Source: Palsa-360 sp963710315 (GTDB lineage: Bacteria > Acidobacteriota > Terriglobia > Acidiferrales > UBA7541). Taken from it: a stretch of 64,000 nt of DNA. The first letter of the stretch is position 1, and each line of letters starts with the position of its first letter. Location of the stretch: the NCBI GenBank assembly GCA_963710315.1, contig CAVPZW010000008.1:248001-312000 (forward strand), given 5' to 3'. The position numbers and the translations under genes are program-made. Positions 32,773 to 40,862 of the stretch are shown here, piece after piece. The notes under the pieces are model-generated. The model was given only the letters and a program-made list of their open reading frames with translations, was not told the DNA's origin and did not search any database.

Positions 32773-33798
32773 ATGCGAATTGCAAAATTGATTGCCATAC
32801 TTGCGGTCCTACTTTCAGTTGCGACCCTTGCCGCAGCGCAAGGACAAGTGCTATTGAACGCCGCCGGCGCGACGTTCCCGTACCCCATGTACTCCAAGTG
32901 GTTCGATGTCTATCATCAGGCTCACCCCAATGTCCAAATCAACTACCAGTCGATTGGCTCGGGCGGCGGGATTCGCCAGCTGATCGACAAAACCGTTGAT
33001 TTTGGAGCATCCGACGGTCCAATGAACGACGATCAGCTCAAGCAAGCCAGTGTGCCAATCTTGCATTTTCCCACCGTTTTGGGCGCGGATGTTCCCAGCT
33101 ATAAAGTGCCCGGAGTTACCGCGGAGTTGAATTTCACGCCAGAAGTGTTGGCAGGAATTTTTCTGGGCAAGATCACCAAGTGGAACGATCCAGCACTGGT
33201 ATCGGCGAACCCCGGCGTGAAACTGCCCGCAGATGACATAGTCGTCGTGCACCGCTCCGACGGCAGCGGTACGACTTACATTTGGACGGACTATCTTTCC
33301 AAGGTTAGCCCGGAATGGATGCAGAAGGTCGGCAAAGCGACGTCCGTGAACTGGCCTGTAGGTTTGGGCGGCAAGGGCAATGAAGGCGTGGCTGGGCTGA
33401 TTCAGCAGACTCCCGATTCCATCGGCTACATCGAACTGATTTATGCCGTGCAGAACAAGATTGCGTATGGGCGCGTGAAGAATTCCTCCGGCGCATTCGT
33501 GAAGGCGGAATTGGCCAGCGTTTCGGCAGCGGCGGCCGCTGTGTCAAAAACCATGCCGGACGATTTCCGCGTCTCCATCACCAATCCGGAGGGCAACAAA
33601 GCAGCCTATCCAATTTCGAGCTTTACTTGGCTGCTGATTCCGTCGAAGATCGCCGATACCGCCAAGCGCGATGCCGTGAAGGACTTCCTGAAGTGGATGA
33701 TGACCGACGGGCAGCAGTATTGCGAAGGATTGGCCTACGCGAAACTGCCAAAGGAAGTTGTTGTCAAGGAACTGAAGGCAATCGATAAGATTCAGTAA
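32773..33798 (+). CDS. pstS: Phosphate ABC transporter periplasmic binding protein PstS
   Basis: High-affinity phosphate-binding protein of the PstSCAB importer. Signal peptide MRIAKLIAILAVLLSVATLA with cleavage after AAA, then the PstS signatures: LLNAAGATFPYPMYSKWF, SIGSGGGIRQLIDKTVDFGA and VVHRSDGSGTTYIWTDYLSK, the last containing the phosphate-binding Arg, Asp, Ser, Gly and Thr residues. Length 341 aa is typical. The gene begins after TCGGAGGAAAG, a strong ribosome-binding site, and a Pho-box-like repeat lies upstream. It is first of four tightly spaced pst genes. Confidence 0.96.
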   Translation: MRIAKLIAILAVLLSVATLAAAQGQVLLNAAGATFPYPMYSKWFDVYHQAHPNVQINYQSIGSGGGIRQLIDKTVDFGASDGPMNDDQLKQASVPILHFPTVLGADVPSYKVPGVTAELNFTPEVLAGIFLGKITKWNDPALVSANPGVKLPADDIVVVHRSDGSGTTYIWTDYLSKVSPEWMQKVGKATSVNWPVGLGGKGNEGVAGLIQQTPDSIGYIELIYAVQNKIAYGRVKNSSGAFVKAELASVSAAAAAVSKTMPDDFRVSITNPEGNKAAYPISSFTWLLIPSKIADTAKRDAVKDFLKWMMTDGQQYCEGLAYAKLPKEVVVKELKAIDKIQ

Positions 33799-33834
33799 CT
33801 GTTAGCCTTTACCCAGGAAGGCGAGCACATAGAA

Positions 33835-34824
33835 ATGGCTACTGCACCGAACGCGGCAACGCCGGCGGATGTCCCTGCGAATTCGAGGGCGTTGTCGCGC
33901 CACTGGGGTGGCGCGGATGATATTGCCCATGTCGTTACGCTGATCGCAGCGGCAGTGCTTCTGTTGATCACGGTCATGATGGTGTACCAGCTTTGGGTTC
34001 TTTCGGCGGAATCGCGAACCAAATTCGGTTGGAACTTTTTCGTTACCAAAACTTGGGATCCGGTCGTCGGAGATTTTGGCGCGGTGACATTTATTTACGG
34101 CACGTTGGTGACATCGGCGATTGCGCTGGTCATCGCGGTTCCCCTCGGTGTGGGAGCGGCCATTTTCCTGGCTGAACTGGCTCCGCCCAAACTTTCTTCT
34201 TCCTTAACATTCGTGAGCGACTTGCTGGCGGCCGTCCCCAGCGTGATTTACGGTTTGCTGGGCGTGTTTCTCCTCGTGCCCATCATGCGTACCACCATTC
34301 AACCGGTGCTAAAGGAGACATTGGGATTTCTGCCCTTCTTCCAGGGGCCGGCCTACGGCATCGGTTTTCTGACGGCGGGGATCGTCCTTTCCATCATGAT
34401 CGTACCGTTTGTTCTCTCGGTGTCGCGTGAAGTTCTTCTGTCCATACCGCGCGATCAACGCGAGGCGGCGTTGGCGCTTGGGGCAACAAAATGGGAGTCC
34501 ACCTGGAAAGTTGTCGTGCCCGGCGCTCGGATCGGTATTTTCGGCTCGATTTTTCTGGCTCTGGCACGTGCGCTGGGCGAAACCATGGCCGTCACAATGG
34601 TTATCGGCAACAATCCCAGAATCGCAGCATCCCTGTTCTCACCGGGCTACTCGATCGCTGCGGTTTTGGCCAACGAGTTTTCCGAAGCGACGGGCAATTT
34701 GTATCTCAGCGCCCTGATTGAACTCGGGCTGGTTCTGTTTCTCTTGACATTTATTTTGAACGGCCTTGCGCGTCTCCTGATCCTGGTTACAACGGCGCGG
34801 GGCAGCGGGGTGCTCCCCACATGA
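33835..34824 (+). CDS. pstC: Phosphate ABC transporter permease PstC
   Basis: 329-aa inner-membrane permease with six to seven helices. Features are VFIYG-type helix TFIYGTLVTSAIALVIAVPL, the SDLLAAVPSVIYGLLGVFLL segment shared by PstC proteins, and the EAA loop PRDQREAALALGATKWESTW that contacts PstB. The cytoplasmic N-terminus (ATAPNAATPADVPANS...) is short and polar. It follows pstS by 36 bases and its stop overlaps the pstA start (ATGA), so the two permeases are translationally coupled. Confidence 0.95.
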   Translation: MATAPNAATPADVPANSRALSRHWGGADDIAHVVTLIAAAVLLLITVMMVYQLWVLSAESRTKFGWNFFVTKTWDPVVGDFGAVTFIYGTLVTSAIALVIAVPLGVGAAIFLAELAPPKLSSSLTFVSDLLAAVPSVIYGLLGVFLLVPIMRTTIQPVLKETLGFLPFFQGPAYGIGFLTAGIVLSIMIVPFVLSVSREVLLSIPRDQREAALALGATKWESTWKVVVPGARIGIFGSIFLALARALGETMAVTMVIGNNPRIAASLFSPGYSIAAVLANEFSEATGNLYLSALIELGLVLFLLTFILNGLARLLILVTTARGSGVLPT

Positions 34825-35672
34825 GCGCGCGATTGGCTTGGAGAAAATCGCTTAACGCGGTTATGCTCTCCTTCACCGGGTTGTGTGCCTTGCTTACCGT
34901 TTCGACCTTGTTCTTTATACTTGGCTATCTGGTCTGGAACGGCGGAAAAGATTTGTCCTGGAGTTTCTTCACCCATCTGCCGGCGCCGGTCGGCGAAGTG
35001 GGCGGAGGCATGGCCAATGCCATTGTGGGCAGCATGAAACTGCTGTTGCTCGCGGCATTGTTCGGTGTTCCCATCGGTTTGCTGGGCGGTGTGTACCTGG
35101 CCGAGTTTGGCCGGAAAACGATGCCATTTCTGGTTCGGTATACGGCTGATCTGCTGAACGGCGCGCCCTCTATTGTAATTGGAATTTTTGCATACGCCCT
35201 GGTGGTCATGCCCATGCATCACTTCTCCACCCTGGCAGGCGGAATTGCGTTGGCAATCATGGTGATCCCCACCGTATTGCGTAACACGGAGAGCTTTTTG
35301 AGGGACGTTCCACGCTCGCTGCGCGAGGGCGCCTTCGCGCTGGGCGCAAACAAGTGGCGTATGATCGCAACCGTCGTGCTGCCCGCCGCTTCACGCGGCA
35401 TACTGACGGGTGTATTGCTGGCCTTGGCGCGCGTCGCTGGGGAGACCGCTCCCTTGTTGTTCACGGCGTTCGGCAACCGATTTTGGAGTCCCGGCTGGAA
35501 TCAGCCCACGTCGTCGCTGCCGGTTGTGATATACACATACGCAACGGGCCCGTATGAAGACTGGCACAAACAGGCATGGGCGGCCGGACTGGTGCTGCTC
35601 GGGCTGGTGCTGGTCACCAACATATTGGTTCGCGCTTTCTTGACGCGCGGGTCAGCGTATGAAAGGGCTTGA
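34821..35672 (+). CDS. pstA: Phosphate ABC transporter permease PstA
   Basis: 283-aa partner permease of PstC. It has about six helices, including LNAVMLSFTGLCALLTVSTL at the N-terminus, NGAPSIVIGIFAYALVV, and the EAA loop PRSLREGAFALGANKWRMIA. The C-terminal part FTAFGNRFWSPGWNQPTSSL is typical of PstA. It overlaps pstC by four bases and ends 2 bases before the pstB ATG. Length and order match the usual pst operon. Confidence 0.95.
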   Translation: MSARLAWRKSLNAVMLSFTGLCALLTVSTLFFILGYLVWNGGKDLSWSFFTHLPAPVGEVGGGMANAIVGSMKLLLLAALFGVPIGLLGGVYLAEFGRKTMPFLVRYTADLLNGAPSIVIGIFAYALVVMPMHHFSTLAGGIALAIMVIPTVLRNTESFLRDVPRSLREGAFALGANKWRMIATVVLPAASRGILTGVLLALARVAGETAPLLFTAFGNRFWSPGWNQPTSSLPVVIYTYATGPYEDWHKQAWAAGLVLLGLVLVTNILVRAFLTRGSAYERA

Positions 35673-35674
35673 AG

Positions 35675-36520
35675 ATGAGTGATGCAATGCCACTTATGGC
35701 CAATTCGGGGGCTGCCGCAGCGTCCTCCACGTCCAAGACAAATGAACACACACCAGCTATGACCACATCCGGCGCCAATACACTGCGAATGAAAGTCAGC
35801 AAGCTCGATTTCTTCTATGGCAAGAACCACGCCTTGCATAACGTGTCGATGGACGTGGCCACCAATAAAGTGACCGCCATGATCGGTCCTTCGGGATGCG
35901 GCAAATCCACTCTGCTGCGCACCCTGAACCGCATGCACGAGACGCTGCGGCATACACGGCTCGAGGGCGAAATCTCACTGGACGGCGTGAATATCCTTAC
36001 GCTGGATGTCACGAAATTGCGGCGCATGGTGGGCATGGTCTTTCAAAAACCCAATCCATTTCCCAAGTCCATCTACGACAATGTTGCTTACGGATTGCGG
36101 ATCAACGGGCATAAGGGACGACTGGACGATGCGGTGGAGAAAAGTTTGCGCCGCGCCGCTCTGTGGGACGAAGTGAAGGACAAGCTGCAGAAGTCCGCCT
36201 ACGCGCTCTCCGGCGGCCAGCAACAGCGGCTGTGCATCGCAAGGGCCCTGGCGGTCGATCCCGAAGTGCTCTTGCTGGATGAACCGTGCTCGGCGCTCGA
36301 TCCGGTGAATACCGCAAAGATCGAAGAGTTGCTATTCGAATTGAAGCCGACCTGCACACTGGTGATCGTGACGCACAACATGCAGCAAGCGGCGCGCGTC
36401 AGCGATTCAACCGCTTTCATGCTGAATGGCGATCTGATCGAGTTTTCACCGACGGCGCACATGTTTACCACGCCATCGGATCCACGCACTGAGGCTTACA
36501 TCACCGGGCGTTTTGGATGA
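35675..36520 (+). CDS. pstB: Phosphate ABC transporter ATPase PstB
   Basis: ATPase that drives PstCA. Walker A GPSGCGKST, the PstB-specific LLRTLNRMHE after it, Q-loop GMVFQKPNPFPKSIYDNVAY, signature ALSGGQQQRLCIARAL, Walker B LLLDEPCSALDP and the switch His in IVTHNMQQA are all present. The protein has about 30 extra Ala/Ser/Thr-rich residues before the canonical start (NTLRMKVSKLDFFYGK). The ATG at 35675 is preferred over a TTG at 35669 because GAAAGG stands 8 bases upstream. phoU2 follows 55 bases later. Confidence 0.96.
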   Translation: MSDAMPLMANSGAAAASSTSKTNEHTPAMTTSGANTLRMKVSKLDFFYGKNHALHNVSMDVATNKVTAMIGPSGCGKSTLLRTLNRMHETLRHTRLEGEISLDGVNILTLDVTKLRRMVGMVFQKPNPFPKSIYDNVAYGLRINGHKGRLDDAVEKSLRRAALWDEVKDKLQKSAYALSGGQQQRLCIARALAVDPEVLLLDEPCSALDPVNTAKIEELLFELKPTCTLVIVTHNMQQAARVSDSTAFMLNGDLIEFSPTAHMFTTPSDPRTEAYITGRFG

Positions 36521-36575
36521 GACTTGTCGCTTCATTTTTCGCGATATAGTCTAGGGCACGGAGAGGACGCAACGA

Positions 36576-37247
36576 ATGGAACGTCATTTCGAACGCAGTT
36601 TGGAAGAGTTAAAGGAACGGCTGCTGTGGATGGGCAGCCTGGCCGAGCGCGCCGTGCATCAGGCCGTGCACTCCGTGCTCGACGCGGACGAAAAACTCGC
36701 TCAGACTGTCCTCGGCGAAGAGAATGCCATCAACGAGTTGCAAATTGAGATTGACGACCGCGTGGTGCAATTGCTGGCGCTACAACAGCTCATGGCCGCG
36801 GATCTTCGTTTCGTGCTGGCCATCGCGCGCATCAATAACGACCTCGAAAGAATTGCCGATCAGGCAGTGAACATCGCGCATTCGGCAACGCGCATTGTGC
36901 GCCACCCGCGCGTGAAGCCTTATGTTGACCTGCCGCGCATGGGAGAGCTGGCAGAAAAAATGATGCGAGACAGCCTGGATTCCCTGGTCCGCCGGGATAT
37001 CGAGCTGGCCCGCTCCGTGCTTTCCCGCGACGACCAAGTAGACCAACTCCGCGATCAAATTTTCCGCGAACTGCTCAGCTACATGATGGGCGATTCGTCC
37101 GTCGTCTTCCCCGCCTTTGAATTGATTCTGGTGGCCAAGAATCTCGAGCGCATCGCCGACCACGCCACAAACATTGCCGAAGACGTCATCTACATGGTTG
37201 CTGGAAGCGACGTGCGCCATCCTGCGGTCGACCGCAATCCCGCGTAA
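36576..37247 (+). CDS. phoU: PhoU-family phosphate-signalling regulator, second copy
   Basis: 223-aa PhoU in the classical place behind pstB. Two three-helix bundles with metal motifs INNDLERIADQAVNIAHSA and AKNLERIADHATNIAEDVIY. The N-terminus HFERSLEELKERLLWMG is the usual PhoU start. GAGAGGA precedes the ATG. It differs clearly from the phoU1 copy (240 aa, different N-terminus), so it is not a recent duplicate. Probably the partner of PstB and PhoR, with the other copy having an additional or condition-specific role. Confidence 0.94.
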   Translation: MERHFERSLEELKERLLWMGSLAERAVHQAVHSVLDADEKLAQTVLGEENAINELQIEIDDRVVQLLALQQLMAADLRFVLAIARINNDLERIADQAVNIAHSATRIVRHPRVKPYVDLPRMGELAEKMMRDSLDSLVRRDIELARSVLSRDDQVDQLRDQIFRELLSYMMGDSSVVFPAFELILVAKNLERIADHATNIAEDVIYMVAGSDVRHPAVDRNPA

Positions 37248-37378
37248 GCTGAGCCGCGCTTTTTCAAAACCTGAATCGCAACGCAGTACGGGCGGCGCAC
37301 TCGTGAGAGTATGGCAAGAAATTCCTCAGCCGCACTCCTGCATTTCAGATCTGCAAATCAATATTCAATTCATGATTG

Positions 37379-37600
37379 CTATTCGTCGGGGAGTTCGTCG
37401 AGGGTTTCCCGCCTGGGCATATTCTTTGGACCGTAGAAGCGCTGGCGGCACTTTCCACAGCGATACGGGCGAAAGGGTAGAAACAGGAGTACCCAAAATT
37501 CCAAGATGCGTCCACGCTTGGTGCGATGCACGTGGTCGCTGCCGCACATCGGGCAGTTTCTATCCTCAGTGTATACAAAAAGGCCAAGTAATCGTTTCAC
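37379..37600 (-). CDS. Small putative zinc-binding protein
   Basis: 73-aa protein with two CxxC pairs, CPMC at 16-19 and CGKC near 48-51, separated by a hydrophobic stretch RILEFWVLLFLPFRPYRC. This resembles small acidobacterial zinc-ribbon proteins and transposase-type zinc ribbons without their catalytic part. GTG start; ribosome-binding site weak. The frame is well preserved and not antisense to another gene, which supports it. Function unknown. Confidence 0.6.
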   Translation of the reverse strand: MKRLLGLFVYTEDRNCPMCGSDHVHRTKRGRILEFWVLLFLPFRPYRCGKCRQRFYGPKNMPRRETLDELPDE

Positions 37601-37680
37601 TGGCCACGAATCATAGCGCCGGGCGAATGCGTGTGCAATCGCCCGGACTAATTATTTTACCGAAGCGACATTACAGTGTT

Positions 37681-38142
37681 TCAAATTGATGCGATCACTC
37701 GAATCGCCTGATGCCGCAGTTTGCCCAGATTGCGGTTCACCGCATGGGTCCGCGCCAGGAATGGCAGCACGGGCGGGCGGCGCATTGCCAGACGATCCAG
37801 GCCCATTTTCAAACGGCGGTCGTGAGGAGCGTAGCGCAATCCGCGCACCAGGGTATCGGCGGCATCCTGCTTGCGGTCAGCGCCGACGTAGACCTCTGCG
37901 AGATTTAGATAGAGCTGTGCCTGGCGTCGGCTCATGCGAATGGCCGACCGGCAAAGCTCTTCCGCCTCGGCCCATTTTTGCTCGGTCGCGGCGATGGCTA
38001 CTCCCATGTAGGAAATATAAAAAGGGTTGGCGGGCTCTTCTTCGAATGCACATTTGAGATGGGGCAGGGCTTTGTTTGCATCGCCACCGCGCAGGAGTGC
38101 GAGGCCGGCGCGAAATTCGTGAAATGCCTCAACCTGGATCAT
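37681..38142 (-). CDS. Tetratricopeptide-repeat protein
   Basis: 153-aa soluble protein with three to four TPR-like helix pairs: AFHEFRAGLALLRGGDANKA, NPFYISYMGVAIAATEQKWA, AQLYLNLAEVYVGADRKQDA and a final TLVRGLRYAPHDRRLKMGLD. TPR arrays hold partner proteins together; no partner is apparent. The ATG at 38142 has GGAGGAAA 7 bases upstream and is chosen over the in-frame start at 38223. The C-terminal 30 residues are basic and lie outside the repeats. Confidence 0.82.
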   Translation of the reverse strand: MIQVEAFHEFRAGLALLRGGDANKALPHLKCAFEEEPANPFYISYMGVAIAATEQKWAEAEELCRSAIRMSRRQAQLYLNLAEVYVGADRKQDAADTLVRGLRYAPHDRRLKMGLDRLAMRRPPVLPFLARTHAVNRNLGKLRHQAIRVIASI

Positions 38143-38596
38143 GATTGATTTCCTCCACTGTGCTCTTGCAAAGTGTCCGCTGTCCGCCACACCCCGCCGC
38201 GGGTCATTCGGTAACCGTTGCAAAGAAGGTTAAAGCTGTGGAGCCTATCGGGCAACTGACCGCATGGCCAGAAGAAGGACAGGGATGCGAGGGGACTAGT
38301 TTATTCGCCGGCTCTAGCCGGGAAAGGCGATGGCCAGGGCGATGCTCCCAGAATCGTGAATTGCCAAAAATGCAGCCTTACCTTCGGTTTTCGGTTGTTG
38401 TTCTACGCTTCAATCATTAGCTTTATTCTAGAGAACTGTTTCCTACGTACTAATGCCGATCAAGCGCCAGACCTGCTTTAAGTTAATTGATACTAGGTCT
38501 TAGCCGCCATATCCTTGATTCATGTAGATGCATTAGCTGTTCCAGCACTGACGCCTAAATGGCGCTCTGTCAATACTATACAGGAGAAAAAGTACG
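38143..38596. other. Gap without recognised gene
   Basis: About 450 bases between divergent TPR and outer-membrane-protein genes. A small hairpin CCGGCT/AGCCGG lies at 38308-38321. No convincing open frame, tRNA or known riboswitch pattern was found; promoters for both neighbours must be here. Confidence 0.4.
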
Positions 38597-39529
38597 ATGA
38601 GAGTCAAGCGCGCGCTGTGGATAGTGTCCCTAATGTTTCTTCAGGCGGCTGGATGGGGTGGAGTTTGCTTCGCCCAATCGGGTCTCGCGAATGCGCCGGA
38701 GGGTGGCCGAACCGAGGCCATGCGCACGCCTCTGAGCGATGTGCTTGTAGCGGCCGTAATACCCAAGTCCGCTGACGAGGCAGACGTCCAGCCCGAAGCC
38801 GTTGCTTACAACGGAGAAAGTGCCCCCAATGAAGCGGCGGAACCGACGCCGGCGGCGAACAAATCGGGAACGGCAGCTTTTTCGAGAATTGGAATTGGTC
38901 TGAAGGCGTCCACCTTGGGTGCGGGCATTGAGGTTGGCACGCCGCTGGCCAGAAAATTCAACCTGCGCGGCGGTTTCAATATGATCCGGTACAGCCATAC
39001 GATTACAGATAACGGAATTCAGTATGATGGCCAATTGCAATTCCAATCGGCGGAAGCTCACCTCGACTATTTCCCTTTTTGGGGATTTCACGTCAGCCCC
39101 GGCCTCCTGTTCTACAACGGCAACCAATTTACAGCGACTGCCACGGTTCCGGGCGCGCAAACTTTCTCATTGGGTGGCACGACGTATGAAAGTGACCCGC
39201 TGGTTCCGGTCACGGGCACAGGGAAACTCGATTTCGTAAAAGTGTCGCCTTCCCTCATGCTCGGCGTCGGCAACCTGATCCCGCGAAGTGGAAGGCACTA
39301 CAGCTTTCTGTTTGAAGTCGGCGCGGCTTACCAGGGATCCGCGCGAGTGGCGCTTAACTTGGCTGGAAACGTCTGCGACACAAATGGATTGAATTGCCGC
39401 GCCATCTCCAGCGATCCGACGGTGCAAGCCAACATTCAGGCCCAACAGGCCAAGATCCAGCACGACGTCAATCCCTATCGTTTTTATCCGGTCGTTTCCA
39501 TTGGTGTTGGATTCAACTTTAATTTGTAA
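38597..39529 (+). CDS. Outer-membrane beta-barrel protein
   Basis: 310-aa exported protein: signal peptide (about 1-26, ending GVCFAQ), a 65-residue Ala/Glu/Pro-rich linker, then a barrel of alternating strands, for example SRIGIGLKASTLGAGIEVGT, SAEAHLDYFPFWGFHVSPGL and RFYPVVSIGVGFNFNL. The aromatic-rich last strand fits outer-membrane insertion. Its size suggests an eight- to ten-strand barrel. GGAGAAAAAG before the ATG is a good ribosome-binding site, and a strong terminator follows. No enzymatic motif; probably structural or a small porin-like protein. Confidence 0.8.
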   Translation: MRVKRALWIVSLMFLQAAGWGGVCFAQSGLANAPEGGRTEAMRTPLSDVLVAAVIPKSADEADVQPEAVAYNGESAPNEAAEPTPAANKSGTAAFSRIGIGLKASTLGAGIEVGTPLARKFNLRGGFNMIRYSHTITDNGIQYDGQLQFQSAEAHLDYFPFWGFHVSPGLLFYNGNQFTATATVPGAQTFSLGGTTYESDPLVPVTGTGKLDFVKVSPSLMLGVGNLIPRSGRHYSFLFEVGAAYQGSARVALNLAGNVCDTNGLNCRAISSDPTVQANIQAQQAKIQHDVNPYRFYPVVSIGVGFNFNL

Positions 39530-39595
39530 ATGCCAATTGGCCCAGTCCAGGACATAATGGCCTAAGCGGTGCTCCAGTCCATTGGAATCAACTAA

Positions 39596-39633
39596 AAAGC
39601 CCCGTCCTCCGAAATTGCGAAGGACGGGGCTTT
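39596..39633 (+). terminator. Intrinsic terminator after the barrel protein gene
   Basis: AAAGCCCCGTCCT (39596-39608) pairs perfectly with AGGACGGGGCTTT (39621-39633) around a 12-base loop, followed by CAATTTATTTCTAATTTT. The symmetrical A/T ends would let it also serve the converging GlcG-like gene. Confidence 0.85.
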
Positions 39634-39712
39634 CAATTTATTTCTAATTTTCTGCGCGCGTAAAAAATCAGCATCACCTGTTTTGCGCACGGCCGCGCAT
39701 GGTCCCATGGAT

Positions 39713-40114
39713 TTAGAACGCCTGCGCGCCAGCCTCGGCCACCGCGTGGTCCTGATCGCCAGACCCGCCGCTGACGCCGATGGCCCCCACTACTTTGCCG
39801 TCTTTCTTCAGCGGAATGCCGCCTGCGAAGATCATGATTTTCCCGTCGTTGGAAGCGTGAATTCCGAAAAATTGCCCGCCGGATTGGGAGTGCGACGCCA
39901 AATCCTTGGTCGTAATGTCAAAGGCCCGTGACGTGTAAGCCTTCTTCATGGAGATGTCGATGCTTCCGATCCACGCGCCATCCATGCGCACATGCGCGAC
40001 AATGTTTCCGCCTTCATCGGCCACCGCAATGTTCATGGGCTGGCCGATTTCCTTGGCTTTCTTTTCCGCCGCGCCGATGATTCGCCGGGCGTCTTCCAGT
40101 TTCACTGCGGACAT
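39713..40114 (-). CDS. GlcG/HbpS-like small protein
   Basis: 133-aa protein of the GlcG/HbpS family (DUF336), whose members bind haem or cofactors and accompany various oxidoreductases. Hallmarks are LEDARRIIGAAEKKAKEIGQ, NIAVADEGGNIVAHVRMDGA, SIDISMKKAYTSRAF and the glycine-rich IFAGGIPLKKDGKVVGAIGV followed by SGGSGDQDHAVAEAG. No signal peptide is seen. It precedes, on the same strand and about 140 bases away, no gene of clear relation; the nearby pentaheme cytochrome is upstream in the genome order, so a link to haem is only suggestive. Confidence 0.88.
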   Translation of the reverse strand: MSAVKLEDARRIIGAAEKKAKEIGQPMNIAVADEGGNIVAHVRMDGAWIGSIDISMKKAYTSRAFDITTKDLASHSQSGGQFFGIHASNDGKIMIFAGGIPLKKDGKVVGAIGVSGGSGDQDHAVAEAGAQAF

Positions 40115-40257
40115 GCTCGTTCCTCCTTGATTTGGGTCAATGGTCTGGAGACGCGGCCAAGCCCGTCTCCACTGAAACCAAGTTAGTCGGCGGGAGTAAG
40201 AGTTTCAAGCGGAACTAATTTGCGCGTGGTCCGCCCAGCGAGCACGCGGCGCGGGAT

Positions 40258-40806
40258 CTAGGGCCACAGATGGCATGTGCCGCAGGCGGTTTTTGCGCTA
40301 TTTAGCTGATGGCAATTGACGCAATTTCCCATGGCCGTGACGCTTTTGACCAGGGCCATTGCGTCCAATTCCGCGACAGGCCCGTGGCAAGTCTCGCACT
40401 TTACTCCCGCTTCCAAGTGTTTGCGGTGTGTCCATTGCACACCGGGCTGCACGGTGTAAACACGCACCCAGGGGATGGGCTGCTGTGATTTGGCAAACTG
40501 CGCGAGCTTCACGATCGCCGGCTTCCTGGTGGCAACGGTATTGTGACAATTCATGCACGTAGCCGTGGCCGGGAACGTCATCATCACGCCAGGCTCCGGA
40601 TTGGTGTGGCACGTCTGGCATTGCAGATCCAGTGCCAGATGCGTCTTGTGGCTGTAGGGAATTGGCTGAACGGGAGCCACGGGAGCGGCCGGGTTGTTCG
40701 GCACTTGTTGCTGAGCGTCTTGCGGCCGCGCCCCCGGAGTGATCGCGGCAAAAAAGAGAGCCAGAATTGGACCTGCAACTGCCGCAGCGAAGATTCTTTT
40801 TCTCAT
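40258..40806 (-). CDS. Periplasmic pentaheme c-type cytochrome
   Basis: 182-aa exported protein with five CxxCH haem sites: C63-H67, C84-H88, C137-H141, C162-H166 and C175-H179. A signal peptide occupies about 1-28 (RKRIFAAAVAGPILALFFAA), followed by a Pro/Ala/Gln-rich linker. Extra histidines (YSHKTH, WTHRKH) ahead of CxxCH are placed as distal ligands, as in cytochrome c3/c7-like proteins. Start ATG 40806 lies behind GGGGGAAA. The gene begins 56 bases after the Tat-type FAD oxidoreductase on the same strand, so it is probably its electron partner. The longer open frame to 41661 is antisense noise. Confidence 0.9.
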   Translation of the reverse strand: MRKRIFAAAVAGPILALFFAAITPGARPQDAQQQVPNNPAAPVAPVQPIPYSHKTHLALDLQCQTCHTNPEPGVMMTFPATATCMNCHNTVATRKPAIVKLAQFAKSQQPIPWVRVYTVQPGVQWTHRKHLEAGVKCETCHGPVAELDAMALVKSVTAMGNCVNCHQLNSAKTACGTCHLWP

Positions 40807-40862
40807 CACCAGCGTTTCCCCCAAACTTGACGGTAGGCTCTCCCGTCCCTCCGAAAAATCAC

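Noticed and set aside
38180..38340. Possible riboswitch (c-di-GMP-I-like words such as TTGCAAAG and CCGGCT...AGCCGG)
   Set aside because: The conserved core and spacing of the known class could not be matched on either strand.
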